This document shows, piece by piece, positions 9,579 to 17,937 of a DNA stretch of 64,000 nucleotides (positions within the stretch are counted from its first letter, which is position 1; each line of letters starts with the position of its first letter). The DNA is from a virus: positions 38,892-102,891 of IMG/VR virus record IMGVR_UViG_3300044972_002389. One strand, given 5' to 3'. Both the position numbers and the translations under genes were made by a program. A model generated the notes under the pieces. The model did no database searches. It was not told the DNA's origin and saw nothing but the letters and a program-made list of their open reading frames with translations.

Positions 9579-10485
9579 CGGTGGCGCCGGCCGTGTGATT
9601 GCAGCCATACCAGCACTGGAGAAATATGCACGATTGAACCCAACAGACGACTTCAAGGTGCTGATACATGGCTGGGAGTTGCTGTTCTGGAGCCACCCAT
9701 TACTGCAAAATCGCAGTTTTAGTATTAGCCAAAAAGGTGCGTTTGACTTGTTCATCCGAAACAATCGTGTGGTGTGTCCAGAGCCTTATTATATTCACGG
9801 CTACTACAATCAGCGTTTGAGCTTAGCTGAGGCCTTTGATGAGGAAATCAACAAAACTGATGATCACTGTGATTTGGAACATCCACATCTCTACATCAGC
9901 AATCTGGAAAGAGACACTGTGAGACGACTTATCAAGGAAAAGCTAGCCGAAACCAACAAACGTCGACTTGTTGTAATCCAACCCTACGGCAGCGGCATTG
10001 GCATGATGAATGGAAAACCCTATGACAGCAGCCATCGCAGCATGGATCCTGATGACTATCTCAGCCTGGTTCAAAAATTCAACAAAGACATTTTGGTAGT
10101 GTATTTTGGCTTGCGTGAGCTTAAGCACCCTGGAGACAAAACCAGTATTGATCTTGACACCATGAATCCAGATCTCAGAATGTATTTGAGTTTTATAGCA
10201 GAGTGTGACTATTTTGTTGGGTGCGACAGCGTAGGGCAACACATGGCGCGCTCTATGGCGAAGCCTGGTTTGGTGATGATGGGCAGTACAGATGAAATCA
10301 ATGTCAGCTATCCCAACCATTTCAAAATCTACCGTAATGGGCAAAAGCCAGTATATAGCCCTATCAGACTTACTGGCACAGATTGTGAATTTGCGGACCG
10401 GATGAATGATGGCATAATGCGGTTCAGCAACAAACAAATTGACGAAATCGCACAAATTGTAAATTTTGAAGTGTTTAAAAACTGA
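9556..10485 (+). CDS. GT9-like glycosyltransferase
   Basis: The start at ATG 9556 gives NTTFIINGGAGRVIAAIPALEKYAR, the N-terminal strand-loop-helix of GT9 heptosyltransferase-like proteins. A central VVIQPYGSG segment and a late ECDYFVGCDSVGQHMARSMAKPGLV segment match the nucleotide-sugar side of the GT-B fold. The longer upstream reading (from 9358) only extends into the preceding gene in another frame and was dropped. Donor unknown. Confidence 0.65.
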   Translation: MNTTFIINGGAGRVIAAIPALEKYARLNPTDDFKVLIHGWELLFWSHPLLQNRSFSISQKGAFDLFIRNNRVVCPEPYYIHGYYNQRLSLAEAFDEEINKTDDHCDLEHPHLYISNLERDTVRRLIKEKLAETNKRRLVVIQPYGSGIGMMNGKPYDSSHRSMDPDDYLSLVQKFNKDILVVYFGLRELKHPGDKTSIDLDTMNPDLRMYLSFIAECDYFVGCDSVGQHMARSMAKPGLVMMGSTDEINVSYPNHFKIYRNGQKPVYSPIRLTGTDCEFADRMNDGIMRFSNKQIDEIAQIVNFEVFKN

Positions 10486-11270
10486 TGACAGGGTCAAGTG
10501 GATTGACAGGTGTGAAGCACCATTTGCTGGTCAGCAGTGGCAAAGGCGGTGTAGGCAAAAGCACTGTAGCTGCAAACTTGGCAGCCAGCTTAGCTCATCA
10601 AGGCTTGCGTATAGGACTATTGGATGCTGATATTTCTGGTCCCAGTCAAGCAGTGATGTGGGCATTACCAGAAAACACCAGTGTAAAAGTCAGCACTGAC
10701 CCCCAGCTGAGCTTGCCTTTTGTTCAATATGGTGTAAAAATAACCACGTTGGCCACGAGAATAAGTGAAAGTCAAGCTGTTAGTTGGCGAGGTCCAATGA
10801 TGAGTATGGGTGTAATCAATTTGTTGTGCCACACTGATTGGGGAGAACTAGACTGTTTAGTAGTGGACATGCCTCCAGGCACTGGAGATGTTCACACCAG
10901 CATTTGTGACAAATTACCCTCTGCAGGAGTAGTGACTGTGACAACCCCGCAACGGGTGGCTGTTGCTGATACAAGACGAGGCATGCAAATGTATCAAAAC
11001 AGAGGATTACGGTTGTTGGGCGTCGTGGAAAACATGAGCACACATGTTTGTGAGAATTGCGGACATACTAATCATGTTTTTGGTCACTCTGGTGCAGCCA
11101 CGTTGTGCCAAGAATTTGATACCAAAATTTTGTGCAGTTTGCCCTTGAATGCTGAGTTGCGATGGCAAGGAGATGAAGGCGCTCCACTGGTGGTAGCTGA
11201 CCCCTCACATATTTTGAGTGCCTTGTTCCTAGATACAGCCAGTGAGATTTGGAGACTTTTGAATGACTAG
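10485..11270 (+). CDS. Mrp/NBP35-type P-loop ATPase, Fe-S carrier
   Basis: The deviant Walker A GKGGVGKST is at residues 19-27, LLDADISGPSQ follows, VVDMPPGTGD is at 126-135 and the family's paired cysteines CENC are at 189-192 after ENMSTHV. This is the core of Mrp/ApbC/Nbp35, which dimerise, bind a bridging [4Fe-4S] cluster through this CxxC and hand it to apo-proteins. The length of 261 residues matches the core without the N-terminal MIP18 domain. Its start overlaps the preceding stop by one base (TGATG). A phage copy could load clusters into Fe-S enzymes encoded here, for example the RfbH-like dehydrase or QueE. Confidence 0.88.
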   Translation: MTGSSGLTGVKHHLLVSSGKGGVGKSTVAANLAASLAHQGLRIGLLDADISGPSQAVMWALPENTSVKVSTDPQLSLPFVQYGVKITTLATRISESQAVSWRGPMMSMGVINLLCHTDWGELDCLVVDMPPGTGDVHTSICDKLPSAGVVTVTTPQRVAVADTRRGMQMYQNRGLRLLGVVENMSTHVCENCGHTNHVFGHSGAATLCQEFDTKILCSLPLNAELRWQGDEGAPLVVADPSHILSALFLDTASEIWRLLND

Positions 11271-12192
11271 CACACCAATGGTGAGAGGCATGGTGAAATT
11301 GATCCATGCTGACAATTTTTTAAATCCACAGGATGCACAACGAGCCGCACAAGTGGTGCAGGGGCTGAGATTCACGCCCAACAGTTATGGAATGGAGTTG
11401 GAAAACTTCAACATGGTGCTGGATCGACTTGAGCCGGTAATGAGCAAGGTATTGGGCGAGCGTGTGGTTATTGATCACAAGCGCAGCGGAGTGTTTCGCC
11501 GTCCCTTGAACAACGTGATTCATTTTGAAGAGTTTGACTCACCCAATGAGTGGGCCTTTGTCTGTGCACTGGAGAGAACAACTCTCAACCTCTATCATCA
11601 TATTAACTCCTCTGGCGAAGTTGATGCAGAAACAGCACTTGACGGCTACAACTTCAACTACATGAATTTGTTTGAGTGGAATTTGCACACCAACATTTTG
11701 TTGGAACCCAGCCAAGGTGTGTTTTTCAGGCCGTGGGTATTTCACAGCCTTGATCAGGGTATGGTGCAGTATTATCGTCTGTGTACTGATCGCAAGTTTA
11801 GAGTGTTGGTGATGGGTGCACCTGGCAGCAATCGTGCAGAGATGTCTCGAAAGCTGCATGAGAAATTGCCAAGCAGTGCTTTGATGCGCAGTTGGGACGT
11901 GAGAGTGCGTGACAAAGACATTGATTTTAGCATTGATGGCAGAATGAGACAAAGCTATCGCATGCTAACTATGGCACGTAACGATCGAAGCAGTTGTGTG
12001 ATTTTAGATCATGCATGTCCTCTTGACGATCAACGGCAAGTCATCAATCCTGATGTGTTGGTGTGGATGCGCAGCGGTGATGAAGCTGAGCTTGAGCCAC
12101 CACAATATTATGATTTTGAGCTGCTCACAGCGGATGACGAGTCTGTGGACAAAATAATCAAAAAGATTGAAACCAAAAAAATCACACTCTAA
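11263..12192 (+). CDS. Fusion: putative 2OG-Fe(II) oxygenase-like domain plus degenerate APS-kinase-like domain
   Basis: Residues 1-175 contain H87-F-E89 and H161 with R172 eleven residues later, the spacing of the HX(D/E)...H...R set of 2-oxoglutarate oxygenases; this assignment is tentative. Residues 179-309 start with VLVMGAPGSN, which aligns with the P-loop of APS kinase, but the invariant Lys is replaced by R191 and the following Ser/Thr by Ala-Glu. The later SWDVRVRDKDIDFS and DGRMRQSYR segments follow the APS-kinase order of DNVR, GFS and R.EN.RR motifs. It could be an inactive or altered nucleotide kinase. It overlaps the Mrp gene by 8 bp. Confidence 0.5.
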   Translation: MTSTPMVRGMVKLIHADNFLNPQDAQRAAQVVQGLRFTPNSYGMELENFNMVLDRLEPVMSKVLGERVVIDHKRSGVFRRPLNNVIHFEEFDSPNEWAFVCALERTTLNLYHHINSSGEVDAETALDGYNFNYMNLFEWNLHTNILLEPSQGVFFRPWVFHSLDQGMVQYYRLCTDRKFRVLVMGAPGSNRAEMSRKLHEKLPSSALMRSWDVRVRDKDIDFSIDGRMRQSYRMLTMARNDRSSCVILDHACPLDDQRQVINPDVLVWMRSGDEAELEPPQYYDFELLTADDESVDKIIKKIETKKITL

Positions 12193-12221
12193 ATAACCAA
12201 AAACCTCAAGGAGTAAATTAT

Positions 12222-12545
12222 ATGGATACAACCGTCGCTCTGGAAGAAGCTCTTGAAGAACCAGTAGTGGAGCCTGTTATTTGTTGGTGCCTGCATCTTA
12301 TTGATGCCACAGGTAGGCATTATGTGTTCAATATTGACCAGGAACCTATCACAATGTTGGTGAATCAAGACCAGTTTGTATGGAATGGGGGTGACAACAA
12401 TTTGCACGGTAAATTTGTAGATCTCTATAACCGACTTATGGTTGAAAAACAAAGCATATGCGTGATGACTCTACGCAACAGTTTGATGTTGGGTAGTGAC
12501 AAAATTGCAGGAGTTCAGTTGTGTATGGATGCATGCTATTTGTGA
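12222..12545 (+). CDS. Hypothetical 107-residue acidic protein
   Basis: I do not recognise this protein. It has an acidic N-terminus rich in Glu and Val, then a compact mixed domain with WCLHLIDATGRHYVF and NLHGKFVDLYNRL. A strong ribosome-binding site AAGGAG lies 10-11 bases before ATG 12222. It follows the glycan operon after 29 bp, in which a CTAAATA box (12189-12195) resembles a late promoter. Confidence 0.6.
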   Translation: MDTTVALEEALEEPVVEPVICWCLHLIDATGRHYVFNIDQEPITMLVNQDQFVWNGGDNNLHGKFVDLYNRLMVEKQSICVMTLRNSLMLGSDKIAGVQLCMDACYL

Positions 12546-12573
12546 CCTCAAACCAATTTGAATAAATAGCTGC

Positions 12574-13152
12574 ATGAGTAATTATATATCGTTGATTGTG
12601 CCACAAAAACTGTCTAAATCTGTTGTATTGCAGTGGTTTACCTGTGTTGAAACACAACTACCTAGTGGTCTTATTGGAAAGACCACTTTATACAGTCACG
12701 ATATCACACGAGAAAGTAATTTTTATGCCAAAAAAACCCGTTCAGGCAAATTTTGTTATACAATTCCTTTGGTTCGCGACATAACTGATAGTGAATTGTA
12801 CTTCCTGGTTCAAGAATGGAACAAAACTTTCCCCAAAGGCGACTTCCTCATTGACAGTAGCCAAAATACTGTTACAGCCTCTCCTGGAGCTACACGCATA
12901 CAAGACACTGCTATTGACGAAATCTTAAATCTTTGGGCAAAACACCAGCACACTCGCTGGATGAAAGAAGCAGTTGACAAGGGATGGAAATTTGGTATCA
13001 AAATGAGCACAGCCCAGAAAACACACCCACTTATACAACCTTGGGAACAATTGCCCTCTACAGCTAGAGAACAAAACATAGAGGCTGTAAAAGACTTATT
13101 GAGTATCCTAGACAATTTTGGTTACCAGATCAGTCAAAAAACTACCGCCTAA
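12574..13152 (+). CDS. RyR-domain protein
   Basis: The C-terminal 60 residues read HPLIQPWEQLPSTAREQNIE followed by AVKDLLSILDNFGYQI, which is the ryanodine-receptor (RyR) repeat domain seen in many phage and bacterial proteins. The preceding W-rich stretch LWAKHQHTRWMKEAV fits the first helix. The N-terminal 110 residues are not recognised. Bacterial RyR-domain proteins are thought to bind nucleotides or ligands, but their role in phages is unknown. Confidence 0.65.
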   Translation: MSNYISLIVPQKLSKSVVLQWFTCVETQLPSGLIGKTTLYSHDITRESNFYAKKTRSGKFCYTIPLVRDITDSELYFLVQEWNKTFPKGDFLIDSSQNTVTASPGATRIQDTAIDEILNLWAKHQHTRWMKEAVDKGWKFGIKMSTAQKTHPLIQPWEQLPSTAREQNIEAVKDLLSILDNFGYQISQKTTA

Positions 13153-13185
13153 AAACTTGCACCCTTAAAATTATCACCGTTAAAT

Positions 13186-13216
13186 AAACATGCTGGATAC
13201 AGTGTTCAGCATGTTT
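13186..13216 (+). terminator. Hairpin between RyR and VWA genes
   Basis: A perfect 10-bp stem, AAACATGCTG and CAGCATGTTT, encloses an 11-base loop. It ends 44 bases before the VWA start codon and has no following T-tract, so it may be a processing or mRNA-stability element rather than a true intrinsic terminator. Confidence 0.5.
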
Positions 13217-13260
13217 GTATCTCCAGGCAGTTTAGACCTGGACGTGAAAGAAGGCAAGTA

Positions 13261-14013
13261 ATGCAACAAAATAATAACCCAGTCTGGGCAAATCCTTTTC
13301 CTGCACAATCACTAGTGAATTGGACACCAGCCGCAGCTGGTCGCAATGGAACTCTTATTGCAGTGGTTCTTGATGAAAGTGGAAGCATGGGCCGTGTGCG
13401 CGATGCTACAATTTCTGGATTGAATGAGTTTGTTGAAGGACAAAAGACTGCCGAAGGCGCTGGTGATGCCTATCTCACTATTGTTAAATTTGACGCCCCA
13501 CAAATCACTACATTGTTTGAAAATCAACATGTGAAGTCTGTTAAGGCACTTACATCAGCTGACTATCAGCCTGGTGGTGGCACCAACCTAATGGATGCTA
13601 TTGGGCACACTTTGGAAAAGATCAACAAGGTTCTTAACTCAGTGCCTCAGGCCGAACGGCCAGGTGTGCTGGTTGTGATTGTAACTGACGGCGAGGAAAA
13701 CTCAAGCCGCAGCTACAACACAGCTCAAATCAAGGAAATGGTCAAGCTGAGTGAAGCCTCTGACTGGACTTTCACCTTCCTTGGTGCCAATGTAGATGCA
13801 TTTGCAATGGGTCACACATTTGGTATGCAACAAAGTAACACAGTAACCTACTCAACCAACAGCATGGCAGACACCATGGATGTGCTAAGCAAGACCACTA
13901 CTCGTGTTCGCATGGCCAAAAGTGCTGGAGTATCTACCGCTGATCTCTATGCAAGCGAGACTATGTATAGCGCAGTTGATCGCAACACGGTAATGGGCAA
14001 CAAAAATGCGTAA
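13261..14013 (+). CDS. VWA-domain protein with intact MIDAS
   Basis: The von Willebrand factor A domain starts near residue 30; the metal-ion-dependent adhesion site D38-E-S40-G-S42 is intact and GGGTNLMDAI and VIVTDGEENSS supply the other MIDAS residues. There is no signal peptide or membrane segment, so it acts in the cytoplasm or virion. VWA proteins of this kind often pair with MoxR-type AAA+ ATPases, and one is encoded at 59196. The next gene overlaps by 8 bp. An AAGGCAAGT segment before the ATG serves as a weak ribosome-binding site. Confidence 0.85.
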   Translation: MQQNNNPVWANPFPAQSLVNWTPAAAGRNGTLIAVVLDESGSMGRVRDATISGLNEFVEGQKTAEGAGDAYLTIVKFDAPQITTLFENQHVKSVKALTSADYQPGGGTNLMDAIGHTLEKINKVLNSVPQAERPGVLVVIVTDGEENSSRSYNTAQIKEMVKLSEASDWTFTFLGANVDAFAMGHTFGMQQSNTVTYSTNSMADTMDVLSKTTTRVRMAKSAGVSTADLYASETMYSAVDRNTVMGNKNA

Positions 14014-14743
14014 CGGCTATGGGTTGGATTTTATTATTCGGCCCAAAGGTCGCTCTCCAGCTGATGAATACCCTCATCGTGGCCAAACCTGGATTGAGGG
14101 TCGAGCGGGCAGTAACTATGTTATTGAACTTCAAAACCACACCTTAAGCCCAGTGATGGCTGTAGTGTCTGTTGACGGCATCTGCGTAATTGATGGCAAG
14201 CCCGCCAGTTATGAAAGCAATGGGTTTTTGATTCCAGCACAGGGAACCACAAGCGTTCCTGGCTGGATGTTGAATAGGGAACAGGCAGCTGAGTTTGTAT
14301 TTGGCAGCAAGAAGCATAGTTATGCAGCAGAATCTGGTTCAGACACCAGCAATGTTGGGGTGATTGGTGTAGCTTGGTTTCTCCAAAAAGAGCCCAGCTA
14401 CACTGGGCAACCCTTTCCATTTTATGGAGCCGTTGACATTCATCAACTTGGCAAGAGTGTGCTGCGAGCCTCTGGGTCAATAGCTGCTAGTTCAATGAGT
14501 ATAGGCAGTGTTGGTACTGGATTTGGTCAAGAAACGTCCTTCAATACCACTCATGTGAGATTTGAACGAAACAGCAATCAACCGCAGGTTGTTCAAACCA
14601 TCTTTTATGACAGTGCTGACAACCTTCAAAAAATGGGTATCCGTCTCAAGGAAAGAAACAGTTATCAGACTCGAGTCGCCTTCCCAGGTAGCGAGCCTGG
14701 CTTCTGCAAGCCTCCACCCAGTTGGGTACGAAAAACTCAATGA
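14006..14743 (+). CDS. Conserved hypothetical protein following VWA gene
   Basis: The protein is 245 residues with beta-rich, Gly/Ser-rich sequence. A middle part reads AVVSVDGICVIDGKPAS and VPGWML, and is followed by VGVIGVAWF, a pattern I associate with phage and bacterial proteins of unknown function. The C-terminal third is low in complexity and basic. It overlaps the VWA gene by 8 bp, suggesting a shared transcript and perhaps a physical partner. Confidence 0.6.
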   Translation: MRNGYGLDFIIRPKGRSPADEYPHRGQTWIEGRAGSNYVIELQNHTLSPVMAVVSVDGICVIDGKPASYESNGFLIPAQGTTSVPGWMLNREQAAEFVFGSKKHSYAAESGSDTSNVGVIGVAWFLQKEPSYTGQPFPFYGAVDIHQLGKSVLRASGSIAASSMSIGSVGTGFGQETSFNTTHVRFERNSNQPQVVQTIFYDSADNLQKMGIRLKERNSYQTRVAFPGSEPGFCKPPPSWVRKTQ

Positions 14744-14781
14744 CAAATTGACATTGCTGTTTCTGTGCACAAATATAATGC

Positions 14782-15627
14782 ATGGAAACAGCAATTTCAG
14801 TTTTTGGGGCCACAGGATTTGTGGGCAGTGCATTTGTTCAAAAAACCCAACACAAATGCATAGGTGTTCCTCGAAATTCCCGAACTCCTCCCACAAACAA
14901 CATACTGTATCTCATCTCTACAACTGACAATTATAATGTATTCAGTGACCTGCACAAGGACATCAATACAAATTTAAATGTATTGATGGAGACCCTACAA
15001 CACTGCAATCAACCAGATGTTGTTTTCAATTTTGTGTCATCTTGGTTTGTGTATGGAAGTCATACACAATTACCTGTTCCTGAAACTGCGCATTGTGATC
15101 CTCGGGGATTTTACAGCATTACCAAGAGAACAGCAGAGCAGCTCTTGATGAGCTGGTGCAACACCTTTGGCGTCAAGTATCGTATCCTGCGTTTGTCTAA
15201 CATTTATGGGCCAGGAGACGCTGGAGCAAGCACAAAGAAAAACGCTATCCAACACATGGTCTCACAATTGTATCATAACAAACCCATTGACTTGTATGAG
15301 AATGGTATGGTTTACAGAGACTTACTCTATATTGACGACGCAGTAAGAGCCATCAGCTTGGTGCTTGAAAAAGGTGAGCTCAACACTATCTACAACATTG
15401 GCTCAGGGCATGCCACGCTATTGCGTGATGTGATTGACATATCTGCCCATCTAACAAATAGTAGATCTCAGATCAATGGCATACCAACACCTGAATTTCA
15501 TCAAAAAATACAAAGTCGAGATTTTTGGCTTGATACGACCCTGCTTCAAAGTTTGGGGTTTGCGCCTCAAGTGTGTTTGACACAAGGCTTAACTGATCTT
15601 ATCCGCAGCATTTCCACACACTCTTAA
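14782..15627 (+). CDS. NAD-dependent epimerase/dehydratase (extended SDR)
   Basis: The Rossmann motif GATGFVG occupies residues 9-15 and the catalytic YxxxK is Y111-K115 (YSITK). RILRLSNIYGPG and YRDLLYIDDAVRA are typical of sugar nucleotide epimerases and 4,6-dehydratases, and YNIGSGHATLLRDV is the usual C-terminal substrate segment. The precise reaction (4-epimerase, 4,6-dehydratase or 4-reductase) cannot be fixed. The following RfbH-like gene suggests a dideoxy-sugar pathway. Confidence 0.82.
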   Translation: METAISVFGATGFVGSAFVQKTQHKCIGVPRNSRTPPTNNILYLISTTDNYNVFSDLHKDINTNLNVLMETLQHCNQPDVVFNFVSSWFVYGSHTQLPVPETAHCDPRGFYSITKRTAEQLLMSWCNTFGVKYRILRLSNIYGPGDAGASTKKNAIQHMVSQLYHNKPIDLYENGMVYRDLLYIDDAVRAISLVLEKGELNTIYNIGSGHATLLRDVIDISAHLTNSRSQINGIPTPEFHQKIQSRDFWLDTTLLQSLGFAPQVCLTQGLTDLIRSISTHS

Positions 15628-15648
15628 CAAAAAGGCCTTGAGTTTTTC

Positions 15649-16953
15649 ATGAGCATTCGCGCCCACATACAAGATTTTCTTAACCAAGTTGGTAATGAAG
15701 AACCCAATTTGTTTCCTTACATGGCCAACTCAGGTGATTTTGAACCTGGTAAATCCACTGTTTATTATTCTGGTCCCTACTGGGATCAAGATGAAATTGC
15801 CGAAATGATGCACAGCATATTGAAGGGCAAATGGTTGAGCAGTGGTGAAAAGGTTGCTCGCTTTGAAAAGGGTTTTGGCGAAAAGTTCAATCTACCCCAT
15901 AATGTGATGGTAAACAGCGGGAGCTCGGCCAATCTCGCAATGATTGCAGCACTGAAAAAGAGTTTTGGGTGGAGTGACGACAGCGAGATTTTGGTTTGTG
16001 TGTGTGGCTTCCCCACTACTATTGCTCCCATTGTACAAAACAATCTCAAGCCAGTTTTTGTGGACATTGACTTCTCTGATCTCAACTGGGATTTGACACA
16101 ACTGGAGTCAAAAATCACATCAAAAACGGTTGCGGTGTTCAGCAGTCCCGTGTTGGGCAATCCCTATGACTTTGATAGGATTCAAGAGATTGCAGCCCGG
16201 CACAAGCTCCAGCTCATCTCAGACAACTGTGACAGCCTAGGCAGCAAGTGGCGAGGACAGTATCTCACCGACTTCAGTGTGGCAGCATCTTGTAGCTTTT
16301 ATCCAGCACACCATCTCTGCACCATGGAAGGCGGTATGGTGAGCAGCAAGAGTAAAGAGATCGTCACCCTGGCACGGAGCATCAGCTGGTGGGGTCGCGA
16401 CTGCCATTGTGTGGGGGCACAAAATCTCATTCAGTGTGGCATGTGTGGCGAGAGGTTCAAAAAGTGGATCCAAGAGTATGACACGGTCATGGACCACAAA
16501 TATTTGTTCAGCAACATGGGCTATAATCTCAAGCCACTAGACATGCAAGGTGGAGTTGGCTTAGTTCAGCTGAAAAAATGGGAAAAGATACACGCTCTTC
16601 GCCGTATCAACAAAACTCGCATCCAAGATATTTTAGAAACTGTGCCGGGGGTGCGTGTGGTGAATGAGCGAAGAGAAGCCGAGACCAGTTGGTTCGGTGT
16701 GCCTGTGATTTGTGAAAGCAAAGAACAGAAAGAGCACCTTGTGAGCTTCCTAGAGGGAAATAGGATTCAAACCAGAAATTATTTTGCTGGCAATATCCTA
16801 GTGCATCCTGGGTATCGCCATCTCGGTGACTATCGAGATTATTCCAATGCCAACTTGGTGCTCGACCGCGTGTTTTTCCTGGGTTGCAGTCCCACAATCA
16901 CAGAGGGTATGTGCGACTACATCGCTTCAGTGGTGCAGCGAGCCACAAGCTAA
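15649..16953 (+). CDS. RfbH-like CDP-4-keto-6-deoxyglucose 3-dehydrase (DegT/AHBA fold)
   Basis: The fold-type I PLP enzyme of the DegT family is clear from KWLSSGEKVARFE, VNSGSSANL and DNCDSLGSK. At the position of the Schiff-base Lys there is H221 (SFYPAHH), the hallmark of 3-dehydrases (E1/RfbH, ColD), which remove the C3 hydroxyl rather than transaminate. C252, C254, C263 and C266 lie where E1 enzymes hold their [2Fe-2S] cluster, and YNLKPLDMQGGVGL follows the RfbH pattern. The length of 434 is normal. This predicts a 3,6-dideoxyhexose in the phage-directed glycan. Confidence 0.85.
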   Translation: MSIRAHIQDFLNQVGNEEPNLFPYMANSGDFEPGKSTVYYSGPYWDQDEIAEMMHSILKGKWLSSGEKVARFEKGFGEKFNLPHNVMVNSGSSANLAMIAALKKSFGWSDDSEILVCVCGFPTTIAPIVQNNLKPVFVDIDFSDLNWDLTQLESKITSKTVAVFSSPVLGNPYDFDRIQEIAARHKLQLISDNCDSLGSKWRGQYLTDFSVAASCSFYPAHHLCTMEGGMVSSKSKEIVTLARSISWWGRDCHCVGAQNLIQCGMCGERFKKWIQEYDTVMDHKYLFSNMGYNLKPLDMQGGVGLVQLKKWEKIHALRRINKTRIQDILETVPGVRVVNERREAETSWFGVPVICESKEQKEHLVSFLEGNRIQTRNYFAGNILVHPGYRHLGDYRDYSNANLVLDRVFFLGCSPTITEGMCDYIASVVQRATS

Positions 16954-16961
16954 ATCTCCTG

Positions 16962-16989
16962 TTGACATTTTTCCTGAGTCAGCTATTAT
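16962..16989 (+). promoter_or_regulatory. Sigma70-like promoter
   Basis: TTGACA (16962-16967) and TATTAT (16984-16989) are 16 bp apart, upstream of the small gene starting at 17013. An inverted repeat overlaps it (see next entry). Confidence 0.7.
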
Positions 16990-17025
16990 GAGCTCCATAA
17001 CAGGAGGCACATATGCTGACTCAGG
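16973..17025 (+). promoter_or_regulatory. Inverted repeat spanning promoter spacer and start codon
   Basis: CCTGAGTCAGC (16973-16983) and GCTGACTCAGG (17015-17025) are perfect 11-bp complements. The left arm lies between the -35 and -10 boxes, the right arm within the first codons; CAGGAGG (the ribosome-binding site) lies in the loop. In a read-through transcript from upstream the hairpin could hide the start codon, while a transcript from the local promoter would lack the left arm. Confidence 0.6.
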
Positions 17026-17372
17026 AAGCTTTGGTTGAGAGTGGCTACAAGAGGTTTCCTAATCCTCTTCCTTCCCGACTTGATCCAGAGTTCAACCAAT
17101 ACGGGTATCAAAAGCGTGTGTCAGATGAAAAGGGCATTCGTTATTTCATCGATGTGATCCAGTACAACTGGAAGAATGTGCCTGGCTATCCGGGTGCGCA
17201 ACTCACTTATGAGCCGGAAGTGCATCTATACACCAGCGATTGTGCAGCGTTGATTCGGGTCATTGTGCTCAATGACGCGCATTGCGCTAGTGTTGAAGCC
17301 CTTGAAGCATATGTGGATCAACTTTGGCGTCAAACAGGCGCCGGATATTACGAAAGGTTTGGCTATGAGTGA
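17013..17372 (+). CDS. Conserved hypothetical phage protein
   Basis: This 119-residue protein has RVSDEKGIRYFIDVIQYNW and a C-terminal VEALEAYVDQLW segment; I recall the pattern from phage proteins of unknown function. A strong ribosome-binding site (AGGAGG) precedes ATG 17013. It overlaps the HD-domain gene by 8 bp and is driven by the promoter at 16962. Confidence 0.65.
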   Translation: MLTQEALVESGYKRFPNPLPSRLDPEFNQYGYQKRVSDEKGIRYFIDVIQYNWKNVPGYPGAQLTYEPEVHLYTSDCAALIRVIVLNDAHCASVEALEAYVDQLWRQTGAGYYERFGYE

Positions 17373-17904
17373 TCTAGTTCACAGTGCAAAGATCTTCTCA
17401 ATTGCTGCTCACTCTGCTGTGGGACAGCGACGCAAGTATTCAGATGCACCTTACTGGACACACTGCGAGCGTGTGGTGGCTACCTTGGACAAGTTCAGCC
17501 AGGCCCCTGTCTCGGATGAGATGCGTGCTGCCGCCTGGCTTCACGACGCAGTTGAGGACACCAATGTGGACCTTGAACTGATTCGTGACCTGTTTGGTAA
17601 CAATGTGTATCACCTCGTGGAGATGCTAACTGATGTTAGTCGGCCTGAAGATGGGAACCGGCGAGCACGCAAAGCTCTAGACCTGGAGCACACCAAGCTA
17701 GCTAGCACAGAGGCTCGGAACATCAAGCTTGCAGATCTTATTGATAATGCTGAGAGTATTGTTGACAATGACCCAGGTTTCGCTGTAGTATGGCTTCGAG
17801 AGAAGCGTGCTCTCCTAGAGGTGCTGGCGGATGCTGATCCAGGTCTATATGCTGAGGCACTTCGTGTATATAAGGAGTGTGATCGGAAACTGAACAAAAA
17901 TTGA
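17365..17904 (+). CDS. HD-domain (p)ppGpp hydrolase-like protein (MESH1/SpoT type)
   Basis: The start at ATG 17365 gives a 179-residue single HD domain with H33 (YWTHCERV), H60-D61 (AAAWLHDAVEDT) and a later NIKLADLIDN, the order seen in MESH1 and the SpoT hydrolase domain. No synthetase, TGS or ACT domain is present. Such proteins remove the 3'-pyrophosphate from (p)ppGpp or can act on NADPH. A phage copy could lower the host stringent response during infection; this is inference. It shares a transcript with the preceding small gene. Confidence 0.75.
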   Translation: MSDLVHSAKIFSIAAHSAVGQRRKYSDAPYWTHCERVVATLDKFSQAPVSDEMRAAAWLHDAVEDTNVDLELIRDLFGNNVYHLVEMLTDVSRPEDGNRRARKALDLEHTKLASTEARNIKLADLIDNAESIVDNDPGFAVVWLREKRALLEVLADADPGLYAEALRVYKECDRKLNKN

Positions 17905-17937
17905 TAACTCTTTGAAACGTTTTTGACTGGCAGGGTG

